From: Natronobeatus ordinarius
GTDB taxonomy: Archaea; Halobacteriota; Halobacteria; Halobacteriales; Natrialbaceae
Assembly: GCF_024362485.1 (NCBI RefSeq)
Contig: NZ_CP101456.1
Coordinates: 1,612,001 to 1,676,000 of the forward strand
Length of the DNA: 64,000 nt
Reading direction: 5' to 3'
Shown: piece by piece, positions 39,958 to 49,021 of the stretch
Position numbering within the stretch: the stretch's first letter is position 1
Layout: each line of letters starts with the position of its first letter
Translations under genes and position numbers: made by a program
The notes under the pieces: generated by a model
What the model saw: only the letters and a program-made list of their open reading frames with translations
Told to the model about the DNA's origin: nothing
Database searches by the model: none

Positions 39958-40083
39958 CGCTACGGCTTTTACTGCTCGAACTGCGACTCGCTGGCGACCG
40001 CCATGGACGCGATGGGACAGATCCAGTGTACCGAGTGCGGGAACACCCGGAAGGCGACCCGATGGGACGCCTCCTACATGTGA
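39955..40083 (+). pseudogene. orphaned zinc-ribbon C terminus of the split GNAT gene
   Basis: A 42-residue frame reads MRYGFYCSNCDSLATAMDAM and continues to a second cysteine pair, CTECGN, ending in RWDASYM. The two CxxC pairs form a zinc ribbon like the haloarchaeal DUF5816 domain. Its ATG is built from the last bases of the MITE, and a TATA-like ttattcggtattac (39919-39932) inside the MITE is about 27 bases upstream. The fragment could therefore be expressed as a separate mini-protein, or be a dead remnant. Confidence 0.75.
39958..39968 (+). repeat. right copy of 11-base target site duplication
   Basis: CGCTACGGCTT, identical to 39724-39734. The codons in it re-enter the original reading frame as RYGF. 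Confidence 0.85.
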
Positions 40084-40254
40084 GCCGATGAACGGATCGA
40101 CACCACCACCGAACCGTCGGACCGACGGTCGAAGACTGCTCGAACGAACGACCAGCGGCGAGTACGGGCACGCGGCCAGCGTGGCCGAGCCGTCCACCCG
40201 TGCTGGTCCTCGAGCGCACCAAACGTTAATATCGTGCTGGCGAAAGGTCGAGCC

Positions 40255-40653
40255 ATGACAGCCACGACCGCAGCCGACCGCATGAGTTCGACCGTCGTGA
40301 CCATCCACCCGGACGACCCCGTCACCGACGCCGCCCGGGCGATGCTCGACGCGACCATCGGCTCGCTCGTCATCGTCGACGACGAGAACCGACCCGCGGG
40401 GATCCTCACCCGAACCGACTTCGTTCGACTCGCCTCCGACGGCGAGTCCCTGACCGGCGCGGACGTCCCGACGGTCCGTTCGGTCATGGAGACCGAACTG
40501 GTCACGATCACGCCGGAAACCCCGCTCGAGGAGGTGACGACGCTCCTCGAGGACCACGCCATCCACCACCTGCCGGTGGTCGACGAGAACGAGCAGGTCG
40601 TCGGCATCGTCACGACGACCGACCTCGCGTCGGCGTCGGTCGACTCGTCGTAG
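40255..40653 (+). CDS. stand-alone CBS-domain pair protein
   Basis: A 132-residue protein made of two CBS modules, which usually bind adenosine nucleotides and regulate a partner. The first runs DRMSSTVVTIHPDDPVTDAA to GILTRTDFVRLA; the second runs RSVMETELVTITPETPLEEV to GIVTTTDLASAS. ATG 40255 is preferred over an upstream start at 40234 because a TATA-like gttaatatc (40224-40232) lies about 27 bases before it. The partner is unknown; it sits alone downstream of the MITE-split gene. Confidence 0.88.
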   Translation: MTATTAADRMSSTVVTIHPDDPVTDAARAMLDATIGSLVIVDDENRPAGILTRTDFVRLASDGESLTGADVPTVRSVMETELVTITPETPLEEVTTLLEDHAIHHLPVVDENEQVVGIVTTTDLASASVDSS

Positions 40654-40705
40654 GCGAGGACTGTCGGGGCGAAGACATATGTAATCGGCGGGTGACGGCT
40701 CACCC

Positions 40706-41530
40706 ATGGGCCCTCCATCCCTCCAGTCGATCACGGCCGCCGCAGTTGGTGGCGTCGCCAACGTCGCCGCCGTTCTCGCGCTGTTCGCTCGCTTCGAGTA
40801 CCCCGTCCTCGAGTCGATCGGCTCGGCCAGTTTCGTCGTCCTGACGGCGTTTCTCCTCGGCTTCGTCGCCGTCTTCGTCTCCGCCCACACGCGGCTGGTC
40901 ACGCCCGCCGTCGGCTTCGTCGGCCTGCTGGTCGCCGTCGCCGTCGCCGAGGTGACCTCGCCGGCGCCCCGGTGGAGCGAGCTGGACGGCTACACGATCG
41001 TCGAGGGGCCGCTTTTCGTCCTCCAGTATTCGAACACGTGGTACGTCTGGCTCTCATTGCTGCTGTTCGCGGGCGTCGTCGAGTTCGCGTTCCGCCGGGG
41101 CTACGGCCTCGGGGACCACCGACTCCGAAACCTCCCCGACCTTCCGCTCTCGCGCCCCGTCGTCGTGGGCGTCGTCCTCGGCGTCGGCGGTCTCGTCGCC
41201 CTCGCCACGGCGGCACTCACGGTTCGGTCCGGGATCCGCCCCCCGATCGCTGCGCTCGCCGTCTACGTCGTGGCACTCGCCGTCGCCGCCGTCCCGCTCG
41301 CGGCCCTCCTCGCCCGGGGGATCGTCAGCCCCGTCCTCCTCTTCGCGCTCGCGATCCCGTATCTGCTGGTCGTCGAGGTCTTCACCACGACGGACAGCCC
41401 GGTCCACATCCTGCTGTTCGGCCCGTACGCGATCGTTATGATCGTCGCGTGGGCGCTCGAGGCTGCACTGCGCTCGAGAGTCGGCGGCTGGGACGGCGGT
41501 CGGTTCTCTGGATCCAGGGCGGGTGGATGA
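40706..41530 (+). CDS. multi-pass membrane protein of unknown function
   Basis: A 274-residue hydrophobic protein with about seven or eight transmembrane helices (for example ITAAAVGGVANVAAVLALFA, FVVLTAFLLGFVAVFVS, VVVGVVLGVGGLVALATAAL, ILLFGPYAIVMIVAWALEAA). The second loop contains SNTWYVWLSLL. I recognise no transporter signature. The C-terminal tail is short and glycine/arginine-rich. It has no evident operon partner. Confidence 0.7.
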   Translation: MGPPSLQSITAAAVGGVANVAAVLALFARFEYPVLESIGSASFVVLTAFLLGFVAVFVSAHTRLVTPAVGFVGLLVAVAVAEVTSPAPRWSELDGYTIVEGPLFVLQYSNTWYVWLSLLLFAGVVEFAFRRGYGLGDHRLRNLPDLPLSRPVVVGVVLGVGGLVALATAALTVRSGIRPPIAALAVYVVALAVAAVPLAALLARGIVSPVLLFALAIPYLLVVEVFTTTDSPVHILLFGPYAIVMIVAWALEAALRSRVGGWDGGRFSGSRAGG

Positions 41531-41640
41531 CGTGAGACTGTCTGAGAACTGAGTATCGGCCCGGTAGGCCGATCTACTCCCGCCCCCGCCGTTGGATTTT
41601 TTGTGCTCCGGGCCAATACCTCCACCCGAGGTGAGTACTG

Positions 41641-41883
41641 ATGTTCGGGAGTGACAACGCTGGCATCGGATTCGTGCGTCGACTCCGTCGAACCGGCTCG
41701 ACCATCAGCCGATACGACCTCCTGCTCGCGACCATCCCGCTCGCCCTCGGTAGCGGGCTGCTCGCGGGGGCCGCGACCGACCTGCCCCTCGAGGCCGCGC
41801 TGGCCGCCGGCACGGCGCTCGCCGCCCTCGCGGTGCTCGACGGCCTGTTCGTTCACCCGCCGACCGGCCTCGGTCGGACGTGA
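41641..41883 (+). CDS. small membrane protein
   Basis: An 80-residue protein with a basic N terminus (FVRRLRRTGSTISRYD) and two hydrophobic helices (about 27-45 and 50-67: LLLATIPLALGSGLLAGA and AALAAGTALAALAVLDGLF). Small haloarchaeal proteins of this form are conserved but uncharacterised. The frame shows normal high-GC codon bias, which supports it as a real gene. Confidence 0.65.
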   Translation: MFGSDNAGIGFVRRLRRTGSTISRYDLLLATIPLALGSGLLAGAATDLPLEAALAAGTALAALAVLDGLFVHPPTGLGRT

Positions 41884-41973
41884 GCGGGTTGTACTGGGTC
41901 GTGTCGATCGCTGAAACACGTCTTTCACCTTGCGCCGACGTTTTGTCGATCGACGAGAATGGTCCGGAAACCG

Positions 41974-42642
41974 ATGGATCGGAGAACGATGCTGGCCGCA
42001 GTCGCCGCGACGATCGCGCTCGCCGGGTGTGTGAGCGACGAGCCGAGCGCCGGCCAGGGCGACGGGGGAACCAACACCGACGCAGCCGACGACGGGAATC
42101 ACTCGAGTACGACCCCGGACGGACGCTCGATTCTCGGGCAGTTCGACGGCGAGCCGGCGCGACCCGAGTGTGAGCGGGAGTCGGAGTCCGTCACGGTAGA
42201 ACACGACGAGCAGACGGTCGAGTACGAGACCGCGGCGACGGTTCCGTACCCCGATCCGCCGGCGACGGTCGACGAGAGCGACGTCGTCGCGTTCGTCGAC
42301 GCGTTCGAGGAGGCGTACGTGACGCACAACGTCCTCTGCAACGGGCTGTCGGGCCACGTCCTCCGCGTTCGCTACGACTCGCGGGAGCGAGAGACGTTCG
42401 ACTGGTACGAGGACGTCACGGTCGTCTTCTTGCTCCGGGCGGGCGGGGCGACCCACGGGCTCGACGCCAACGGCCACGAGTGGGAGGCGGATCTGCCGTA
42501 CGAGGGCGTGGTGTACGCGGTCGACCAGACCGGCGCGGCCAGAACGCCGTTCGACGACGTCCACGAACTCGAGCCCGACGAGTTCGAATCACACGCACCG
42601 GATCCGCTCGAGGAGGGGATGCTGGTCGCGGCGTTCGAGTAG
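41974..42642 (+). CDS. Tat lipoprotein of unknown function
   Basis: A 222-residue protein starting MDRRTMLAAVAATIALAG with a lipobox ending LAGC. ATG 41974 is chosen over 41959 because it gives a compact signal. A Gly/Asp/Thr spacer (about 24-55) precedes a domain of about 165 residues that keeps a Cys near FDGEPARPECERES and a second in THNVLCNGLSGHV, possibly a disulfide outside the cell. No known family is recognised. Confidence 0.75.
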   Translation: MDRRTMLAAVAATIALAGCVSDEPSAGQGDGGTNTDAADDGNHSSTTPDGRSILGQFDGEPARPECERESESVTVEHDEQTVEYETAATVPYPDPPATVDESDVVAFVDAFEEAYVTHNVLCNGLSGHVLRVRYDSRERETFDWYEDVTVVFLLRAGGATHGLDANGHEWEADLPYEGVVYAVDQTGAARTPFDDVHELEPDEFESHAPDPLEEGMLVAAFE

Positions 42643-42784
42643 TCGAGACGGTGCGTCGCGACAGGCCGCCCTGCACTGACGTTCGATCGGTGGGCCACCG
42701 CACGCCGCTCGAGGCCGCTTCGACTCGAGACCGCTCGAGCGGCGACTCCGACACGCTAAAGCGGCCGGACTCTGTGATTCGGGT

Positions 42785-45226
42785 ATGGAGTACCACGAGG
42801 CCGCGAACTTCCTCTTCGACCTGCGGCGCTTCCGGCCGCGGCCCGGGACGGAGTCGACGGCGGAGTTTCTCGCACACCTCGGGAGCCCACACGAGCGCGT
42901 CGATTGCGTCCAGATCGCCGGTTCGAACGGAAAGGGAAGTACGGCGCGGATGCTCGAGCGCACCCTGCGGGAGGCGGGGCTTTCGGTGGGCATCTACACC
43001 TCGCCACACCTGGAAGACGTTCGCGAGCGAATCCGCGTCGACGGCCGGAAGATTCCGCGCTCGGCCATCGCCGAGTTCGTCGACGTCGCCCACGAGTACG
43101 TCGTCGGAAAGGCGGCCGACGGCGAGCCGCCGACGTTCTTCGAGGCGATGACGACGCTCGCCCTCTGGCACTTCGGCCGGGAAGGCGTCGACGTCGCCGT
43201 CCTCGAGGTTGGCATCGGCGGCCGCTACGACGCGACGAGCGCCGTCGACCCGGTCGCGAGCGCCGTCACGAGCGTTAGCCTCGAGCACACCGAGGTCATC
43301 GGCGAGACGGTCGAGGAGATCGCCCGGGACAAAGCGCAGGTTGCCCCCGAGGACGGGCCGCTGGTCACCGGCACGAGTGGGGCCGCACTCGAGGCCATCC
43401 GTGACGAGGCCGGCGAGGTCGTCACCGTCGGCGAGGACGGGACCGACGTCCGGGTTGCCTACGGGGGACGGACGAACCACACAGAGGCCGCCGTCTCGAT
43501 CGAGGGGGACGACTGGGGCCTCGAGACGCAGATCCCGCTCCTCGGCGAGCACCAGGCGGAGAACGCGGGTATCGCGGCGACGCTCGCCCGGGCCGTCGCC
43601 GACGTCTCCCGGACCGATCTCGAGCGTGGGCTGCGAAACGCCCACTGGCCCGGCCGGTTCGAGGTGATGGACACCGAACCGCTCGTGGTCCTCGACGGGG
43701 CGCACAACCCAGACGCCTGTGAACGGCTGGCCGAGACGCTGTCGACGTTCGAGTACGACGACCTCCACCTCGTCTTCGGCGCGATGCACGAGAAAGACCA
43801 CGCCGAGATGGCTCGCGCGCTGCCGACGCCCGACTCGGTGGTCGCCTGCAAACCGAACCTCGAGCGCGCCGAGGATCAGGACACCCTCGCGACGGTGTTC
43901 GAGCGCGAGGGGGCCGATCACGTCAGCACGCAGTCGGCCGTCCAGGACGCCTTCGCGAGCGCGCTCGAGACGGCCGACACCGACGACTGCGTGCTGGTGA
44001 CGGGCTCGCTGTTTGCCGTCGCCGAGGCGCGATCGCGGTACACCCGTACGGACGTGTCGAAACGGATTCGTGACCTCGAGGACGCCCGCGAGGCGCTCGA
44101 AGGAGCGAACGTCGCCGAGAACGGTGTCGTCCGGATGCGCGGGAAGGCCGTCCATCGCGTCGTGAAGACGAGCCTGCAGTACCGCCAGGCGACCACCCTC
44201 AAACAGGAACTGCTGAGCCTCGGTGGCGAGTGTGCCCTCTCCGGATTCCGGCGCGAGGACGAACCCGTCGACGCCGTCATGATGGGGACGCTCTCGCAGT
44301 TCACACGGCTGGTCGAGACGCTCGAGGCCCAGCCCCACGGGCTGGCCCAGATCGCCCGCGAGCTCCGGGAGACGCTCGGCATCCAGGTCAACACACCGAC
44401 GCCTCGCTACCCCTGGCAGGAGCGGACGGCGGTGATGGGAATTCTCAACGTGACGCCCGACAGCTTCCACGACGGCGGCGAGTACGACGCGCTCGAGGAC
44501 GCCGTCTCGCGGGCGGAGGCGATGGTCGACGCCGGCGTGGACGTGCTCGACGTCGGCGGCGAGTCCACCCGGCCCGGGGCCGATCCCGTCTCCGTCGAGG
44601 CGGAGATCGACCGCGTCGTCCCCGTGATCGACCGACTCGCCGACCTCGACGCGCTCGTCTCGGTCGACACCAGAAAGGCCGCCGTCGCCCGCGCCGCCCT
44701 CGAGGCGGGTGCCGACGTCGTGAACGACGTCTCCGGCCTCGAGGACCCCGAGATGCGCTTCGTCGCCGCCGAGTACGACGTCCCCCTGATCCTCATGCAC
44801 AGCATCGATACGCCCGTGGTTCCCGACCGGGACGTCGCCTACGACGACGTCGTCGAGGACGTGATCGACGACCTCACCGAACGGGTGTTGCTCGCCGAGA
44901 AGGCCGGCCTCGATCGCGAGCAGATCGTCGTCGACCCCGGACTCGGCTTCGGCAAGGCGGCGAGTGAGAGCTTCGAACTCCTGGGGCGAGTCGACGAGTT
45001 CCACGCGCTCGGCTGTCCCGTCCTCGTCGGTCACTCCCACAAATCGATGTTCGAACACGTCGGCTACGGTCCCGACGACCGCACCGCAGCGACCGTCGCC
45101 GCGACCGCGCTGGCCGCCGACCGCGGCGCGGACGTGATCCGGGTCCACGACGTCCCCGAAAACGTCGCCGCCGTCAGAACGGCGCTCGCGGCTCGAGCGC
45201 CCGAGACGTTCGATGAACGGGCCTAA
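42785..45226 (+). CDS. folCP: FolC-FolP fusion: folylpolyglutamate synthase/dihydropteroate synthase
   Basis: An 813-residue bifunctional folate enzyme of haloarchaea. Residues 1 to about 425 are FolC, with the ATP P-loop IAGSNGKGSTARMLE and the Mur-ligase-like EVGIGGRYDATSAVDP and LDGAHNPDACERLAE blocks. A linker domain (about 430-540) is followed by dihydropteroate synthase (about 545-813), with AVMGILNVTPDSFHDGGEYD, the pterin/pABA signature DVGGESTRPGADPV and VDPGLGFGK. The fusion is known from Haloferax and relatives. It overlaps the glycosyltransferase gene tail to tail by three bases. Confidence 0.95.
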   Translation: MEYHEAANFLFDLRRFRPRPGTESTAEFLAHLGSPHERVDCVQIAGSNGKGSTARMLERTLREAGLSVGIYTSPHLEDVRERIRVDGRKIPRSAIAEFVDVAHEYVVGKAADGEPPTFFEAMTTLALWHFGREGVDVAVLEVGIGGRYDATSAVDPVASAVTSVSLEHTEVIGETVEEIARDKAQVAPEDGPLVTGTSGAALEAIRDEAGEVVTVGEDGTDVRVAYGGRTNHTEAAVSIEGDDWGLETQIPLLGEHQAENAGIAATLARAVADVSRTDLERGLRNAHWPGRFEVMDTEPLVVLDGAHNPDACERLAETLSTFEYDDLHLVFGAMHEKDHAEMARALPTPDSVVACKPNLERAEDQDTLATVFEREGADHVSTQSAVQDAFASALETADTDDCVLVTGSLFAVAEARSRYTRTDVSKRIRDLEDAREALEGANVAENGVVRMRGKAVHRVVKTSLQYRQATTLKQELLSLGGECALSGFRREDEPVDAVMMGTLSQFTRLVETLEAQPHGLAQIARELRETLGIQVNTPTPRYPWQERTAVMGILNVTPDSFHDGGEYDALEDAVSRAEAMVDAGVDVLDVGGESTRPGADPVSVEAEIDRVVPVIDRLADLDALVSVDTRKAAVARAALEAGADVVNDVSGLEDPEMRFVAAEYDVPLILMHSIDTPVVPDRDVAYDDVVEDVIDDLTERVLLAEKAGLDREQIVVDPGLGFGKAASESFELLGRVDEFHALGCPVLVGHSHKSMFEHVGYGPDDRTAATVAATALAADRGADVIRVHDVPENVAAVRTALAARAPETFDERA

Positions 45227-46284
45227 AAGGAGAGTTCGTAGCCGTCGCGGATCTCGCGATAACTCTCGAGGTACTGGTCACACACGGCGTCGCGATCGAA
45301 CCGCTCGAACTGCTCGTCGTAGTCGCGCCGTTCGAGCCCGCCGGCCGCGCTGATGGCGTCGACGAGTTGCTGCTCGCTGGTGACCCGAAAGCCCCGATCG
45401 AGGCGCTCGACGAGTTCGTGGGCGCTCGAGTCGGCGTGGTACTCGACGATCCCGACGCAGCCGCAGGCGAGCGCCCACAGGAGTTCGGTCGGGTAGACGC
45501 AGCGACGAGCAGTCTGGGCGAAGACGTGGGCGCTCCGGTAGGTCGCGATGCGCTCTTCGAGGGAGACCTCGCCCGCGAATCGAACCCGATCGTCGATGCG
45601 CAGGTCTTCGGCGAGAGCTTCGTACGCGCCGCGTTCGGGGCCGTCGCCGAGGACGACCGCGGACCACTCTCTGGACCGGAGCTCGGCGAGTCCGAGCAGC
45701 AGGCTCTCGAGGTTCGCGTCGTCGTCGAGGTGGCGTGCATACACCACGTCGACGGGCTCGCCGGGATCGATCGACCGGATCCGGTCGACGTCGATCGGGT
45801 TCGGAATTACCTCGACCTGGTCGCCGTCGGCCCCGAGTTCGCGTACCCACGTTCGGACGAGCTGTGAGGGGGTGACGATTCGCTGGGGCCGTGACGCCGC
45901 TCGCCGGGCGTGCCAGTCGTTCGATCCACCGTCGTCGTACCAGTCGACGACGAGGGGCGCCCGCGCGAGCGCCGAGCCTCGGCCGGCCCACTGGACCTGT
46001 GTCGGTGGCTCGGCGCTCGCGTGGACGACGGCTGGATCGAGCGACCGGAGGGTGATCGGCAGCCGAAGCGAGAACGACCGGCGCGACGTGAGATCGGGTG
46101 CGAGCCCGTGATAGGTGATCCCATCGCGTTCGAACGTCGGCTCCTCGCCGTCCCACCATCGAGCACAGAGGACGTGTACCTCGTGGTCCGCATCGCGGAG
46201 TAATTCGGCGGTCGTCTGGAGCCGTTCGTTCGCCTCGCCGTCGCGGTGATGAACCGTTTCGAACGAGACGAACGCGATGCGCAT
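45223..46284 (-). CDS. glycosyltransferase family 4 protein
   Basis: A 353-residue GT-B fold glycosyltransferase. It begins MRIAFVSFETVHHRDGEANE and has the donor-binding half with VIPNPIDVDRIRSIDPG, VLGDGPERGAYEAL, RVRFAGEVSLEERIATYRSA and ELLWALACGCVGIVEYHADS, matching the GT4/GT1 E-x7-E region in part. ATG 46284 is supported by a TATA-like gactttttaac near 46312, so the seven residues upstream are dropped. The sugar and acceptor are unknown; no surface-glycan cluster surrounds it. Confidence 0.85.
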   Translation of the reverse strand: MRIAFVSFETVHHRDGEANERLQTTAELLRDADHEVHVLCARWWDGEEPTFERDGITYHGLAPDLTSRRSFSLRLPITLRSLDPAVVHASAEPPTQVQWAGRGSALARAPLVVDWYDDGGSNDWHARRAASRPQRIVTPSQLVRTWVRELGADGDQVEVIPNPIDVDRIRSIDPGEPVDVVYARHLDDDANLESLLLGLAELRSREWSAVVLGDGPERGAYEALAEDLRIDDRVRFAGEVSLEERIATYRSAHVFAQTARRCVYPTELLWALACGCVGIVEYHADSSAHELVERLDRGFRVTSEQQLVDAISAAGGLERRDYDEQFERFDRDAVCDQYLESYREIRDGYELSF

Positions 46285-46440
46285 TAGCTGTCGGCACGCA
46301 GTCACGGGTTAAAAAGTCACTTTTTTCGTGATACGCTTGCACTCCCCGCCCCGGGGCGTCGTTACGCTGGTTCTGAGCCTGTGTCGCCGGCGTTTCACTC
46401 ATTCCCCAGCCGATCGAGCGTTGGCCGGCGGGCCGGGACG

Positions 46441-46995
46441 TTACGGCGGCCCGGCGTCGTCCGGCGGCCCAGCGTCGTCGGGCGGCCCAGCGTCGTCGGG
46501 CGGCCCAGCGTTCCCGGGTGGTCCGGCGTCTCCGGGTGGTCCGGCGTCGTCCGACGGGCCGGCGTCGTCCGGCGGGCCAGCGTCGTCCGGTGGGCCAGCG
46601 CCGTCCGGCGGGCCAGGGCTCTCTGGCGGGTCCGTCTCGTCTGCCGAGCCGTCGTCGGCCGGTTCGTTGAGGGTCACGGGCGGCTCCAGCCCTTCGGGAC
46701 CGTCCGGGCCGTCTACCGCGACGGAGGCGTCGCCGGACGTGTCGTTCGCCGTCGCGAGGACGGACGGCTCTGGCTCGGCCGAGACACCCCACGCATCGTC
46801 GGCAACGTCTCCGTCGTCATCTGTCACCGGTGAGTCGTCCGAGTCGTTCGATTCGTCGTCGACCGCCTCGGCCGCCGGGGACGTCGACCCCACGTCGGGT
46901 CCGACGACCGCGACCACCGCACCGAACGTCACGAGCACGACCAGCACGAGCGTGAGCAGTACGCCCGTCGACGCCTCCGGATCTTCGCGGCGCAT
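46441..46995 (-). CDS. membrane-anchored protein with acidic linker and hexapeptide-repeat tail
   Basis: A 184-residue protein. Residues 10-32 are a single transmembrane helix (GVLLTLVLVVLVTFGAVVAV). A Ser/Asp-rich linker follows (DDESNDSDDSPVTDDDGD). The last 59 residues are about ten copies of a hexapeptide with consensus AGPPDD. The helix near the N terminus suggests the tail faces outward. The repeat is low in complexity and may be a surface spacer. I know no family for it. It is divergent from the S9 peptidase gene. Confidence 0.7.
   Translation of the reverse strand: MRREDPEASTGVLLTLVLVVLVTFGAVVAVVGPDVGSTSPAAEAVDDESNDSDDSPVTDDDGDVADDAWGVSAEPEPSVLATANDTSGDASVAVDGPDGPEGLEPPVTLNEPADDGSADETDPPESPGPPDGAGPPDDAGPPDDAGPSDDAGPPGDAGPPGNAGPPDDAGPPDDAGPPDDAGPP
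46444..46620 (-). repeat. 18-base tandem repeat encoding AGPPDD
   Basis: About ten tandem 18-base units encode the proline-rich tail of the overlapping gene. Copies differ by single changes (PPDG, PSDD, PPGD, PPGN variants), which suggests expansion by slippage or recombination, followed by drift. Confidence 0.85.
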
Positions 46996-47109
46996 CCGTG
47001 CTCGACCGTCGACCGTCGAGCCGCTTTGTTAAGCACCGCACACAGGCCTCCTCGAGCGAGTCATCCGGAACCCGAAACGGTTACCGGCCGGAGTCGATAC
47101 GGGTACGGC

Positions 47110-48960
47110 ATGGGAACGTACGACATCGAACGCTACCTCAATGTTCGGAGCGCCTACGGCGCGTCCGTCGGCCCGGAGGGCGAACGACTCTCCTTCCTCA
47201 TGAACACCACCGGCGTCCCGCAGGTCTGGACGCTCGAGTCGCCGCGATCGTGGCCCGAACAGCGCACGTTCTACGACGAGCGAGTCACCTTCGCGTCGTG
47301 GTCGCCCGAGTGTCCGGAACTCGTCTTCGGGATGGACGAGGGCGGCAACGAGCGCGCGCAGCTCTTTCGCCTCGACGCCGAGTCAGGCGAGATCACGAAC
47401 CTGACGGCGATGCCCGACGCCAAGCATCGATGGGGCGGCTGGAGCCACGACGGCGAGCGCTTCGCGTTCACCTCCAACCGTCGCGACGAGTCGGTGTTCG
47501 ACGTCTACGTGCAGGCCCGCGACGCCGTCGGCGACGAGGCCGAACTGGTCTACGAGGGCGACGGCTGGCTCACCGTCGGCGGGTGGAGCCCCGACGATTC
47601 TCGACTCCTCGTCTCGCAGGCGTACTCCAACTTCGACCAGGATCTGTACGTCCTCGAGCTCGAGACCGGCGCGTTCACCCACCTCACGCCCCACGAGGGG
47701 AACGTCCGGTTTCAGAGCGCGAGCTGGGCACCCGACGGCGAGGGGGTCTACCTCGTGACGGATAAAGGGACGGACACGCTCTACCTCGCGTACCTCGATC
47801 TCGAGTCACTCGAGCTCGAAACAGTAGCTGACGGGGAGGGGTGGAACGTCGACGGCATCGCGCTGGACGACGAGACGGGCCGGTTCGTCTACTCCCGGAA
47901 CGTCGAGGGCTACACCGAGCTCACGGTCGGCGAGTTCGACGACGAGGATCCGACGGCGTTCGAGACGTTCCCCGAACCCGACCTCCCCGGCGGCGTCTCC
48001 GGCGGTGTGAGCTTCGGCCCCGACGCCGAGTACGTCGCCTGCTCGACCACGGGCGACGCGGTCAACACGAACGTCTTCTTCGTCGAGGTCGAGACGGGTG
48101 AAACCGGCCAGTGGACCCTCGCACCGACGGCGGGCATCCCGCCCGAGACGTTTCGTGAATCGGAACTCGTCCACGTCGAGAGCTTCGACGGACTCGAGGT
48201 ACCCGGCTTCCTCACGTTGCCCGAGCACGCCGACGGCGAGCGAGGTGTGGACGAAGGCGAAGCAGGCGACGGACACGACGGCGTCCCCGTCATCGTCGAC
48301 ATCCACGGCGGCCCCGAGAGTCAGCGCCGGCCGTCGTTCTCGAGCGTCAAGCAGTACTTCCTGAACCGCGGCTACGCCTACTTCGAACCCAACGTCAGAG
48401 GGTCGTCGGGCTACGGCTCGGAGTACGCGAGCTTAGACGACGTCGAGAAGCGGATGGACTCCGTGGCTGATATCGAAGCCTGCGTCGAGTGGCTCGCCGA
48501 TCACCCCGCTATCGATCCCGACCGCATCGCCTGCATGGGCGGCTCCTACGGCGGCTTCATGGTGCTCGCCGCGATGACCGAGTATCCGGACCTGTGGGCT
48601 GCCGGCGTCGACGTCGTCGGCATCGCCAACTTCGTCACGTTCCTCGAGAACACCGGCGACTGGCGCCGGAAGCTGCGCGAGGCCGAGTACGGCAGCCTCG
48701 AGGCCGATCGTGAGTTCCTCGAGTCGATCTCGCCGATCAACACCGTCGAGAAGATCGCGGCCCCGCTGTTCGTCCTCCACGGCGAGAACGATCCCCGCGT
48801 TCCGGTCGGCGAGGCCGAACAGATCGTCGAGGAGGCCCGCGAACAGGGCGTCCCGGTCCGGAAGCTCATCTTCGAGGACGAGGGCCACGGCTTCACGAAA
48901 CTCGAGAATCGCATCGAGGCCTATTCAGCGATCGCCGACTTCCTCGACGAACACGTCTGA
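47110..48960 (+). CDS. S9 family prolyl oligopeptidase-type serine peptidase
   Basis: A 616-residue peptidase with an N-terminal beta-propeller (about 20-350; repeats such as ITNLTAMPDAKHRWGGWSHD and TPHEGNVRFQSASWAPDGEG) and a C-terminal alpha/beta-hydrolase domain. The triad can be placed: Ser479 in CMGGSYGGFM, Asp561 in HGENDPRVPV and His593 in EDEGHGF. It lacks a signal peptide, so it probably trims peptides in the cytoplasm. ATG 47110 matches family starts; the frame upstream to 47026 is not conserved-looking. Confidence 0.92.
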   Translation: MGTYDIERYLNVRSAYGASVGPEGERLSFLMNTTGVPQVWTLESPRSWPEQRTFYDERVTFASWSPECPELVFGMDEGGNERAQLFRLDAESGEITNLTAMPDAKHRWGGWSHDGERFAFTSNRRDESVFDVYVQARDAVGDEAELVYEGDGWLTVGGWSPDDSRLLVSQAYSNFDQDLYVLELETGAFTHLTPHEGNVRFQSASWAPDGEGVYLVTDKGTDTLYLAYLDLESLELETVADGEGWNVDGIALDDETGRFVYSRNVEGYTELTVGEFDDEDPTAFETFPEPDLPGGVSGGVSFGPDAEYVACSTTGDAVNTNVFFVEVETGETGQWTLAPTAGIPPETFRESELVHVESFDGLEVPGFLTLPEHADGERGVDEGEAGDGHDGVPVIVDIHGGPESQRRPSFSSVKQYFLNRGYAYFEPNVRGSSGYGSEYASLDDVEKRMDSVADIEACVEWLADHPAIDPDRIACMGGSYGGFMVLAAMTEYPDLWAAGVDVVGIANFVTFLENTGDWRRKLREAEYGSLEADREFLESISPINTVEKIAAPLFVLHGENDPRVPVGEAEQIVEEAREQGVPVRKLIFEDEGHGFTKLENRIEAYSAIADFLDEHV

Positions 48961-49021
48961 GCATCGGCTCGCCCTTCAGCACCGTCGATCGGTCCGGATT
49001 CGAATTTCTCCGTACTGGACG

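Noticed and set aside
42416-45148. 910-codon minus-strand open frame opposite folCP
   Set aside because: Lies wholly over recognisable FolC-FolP coding sequence; no domain in its translation.
46444-46620. Possible CRISPR array
   Set aside because: The repeats are contiguous 18-base coding units without spacers.
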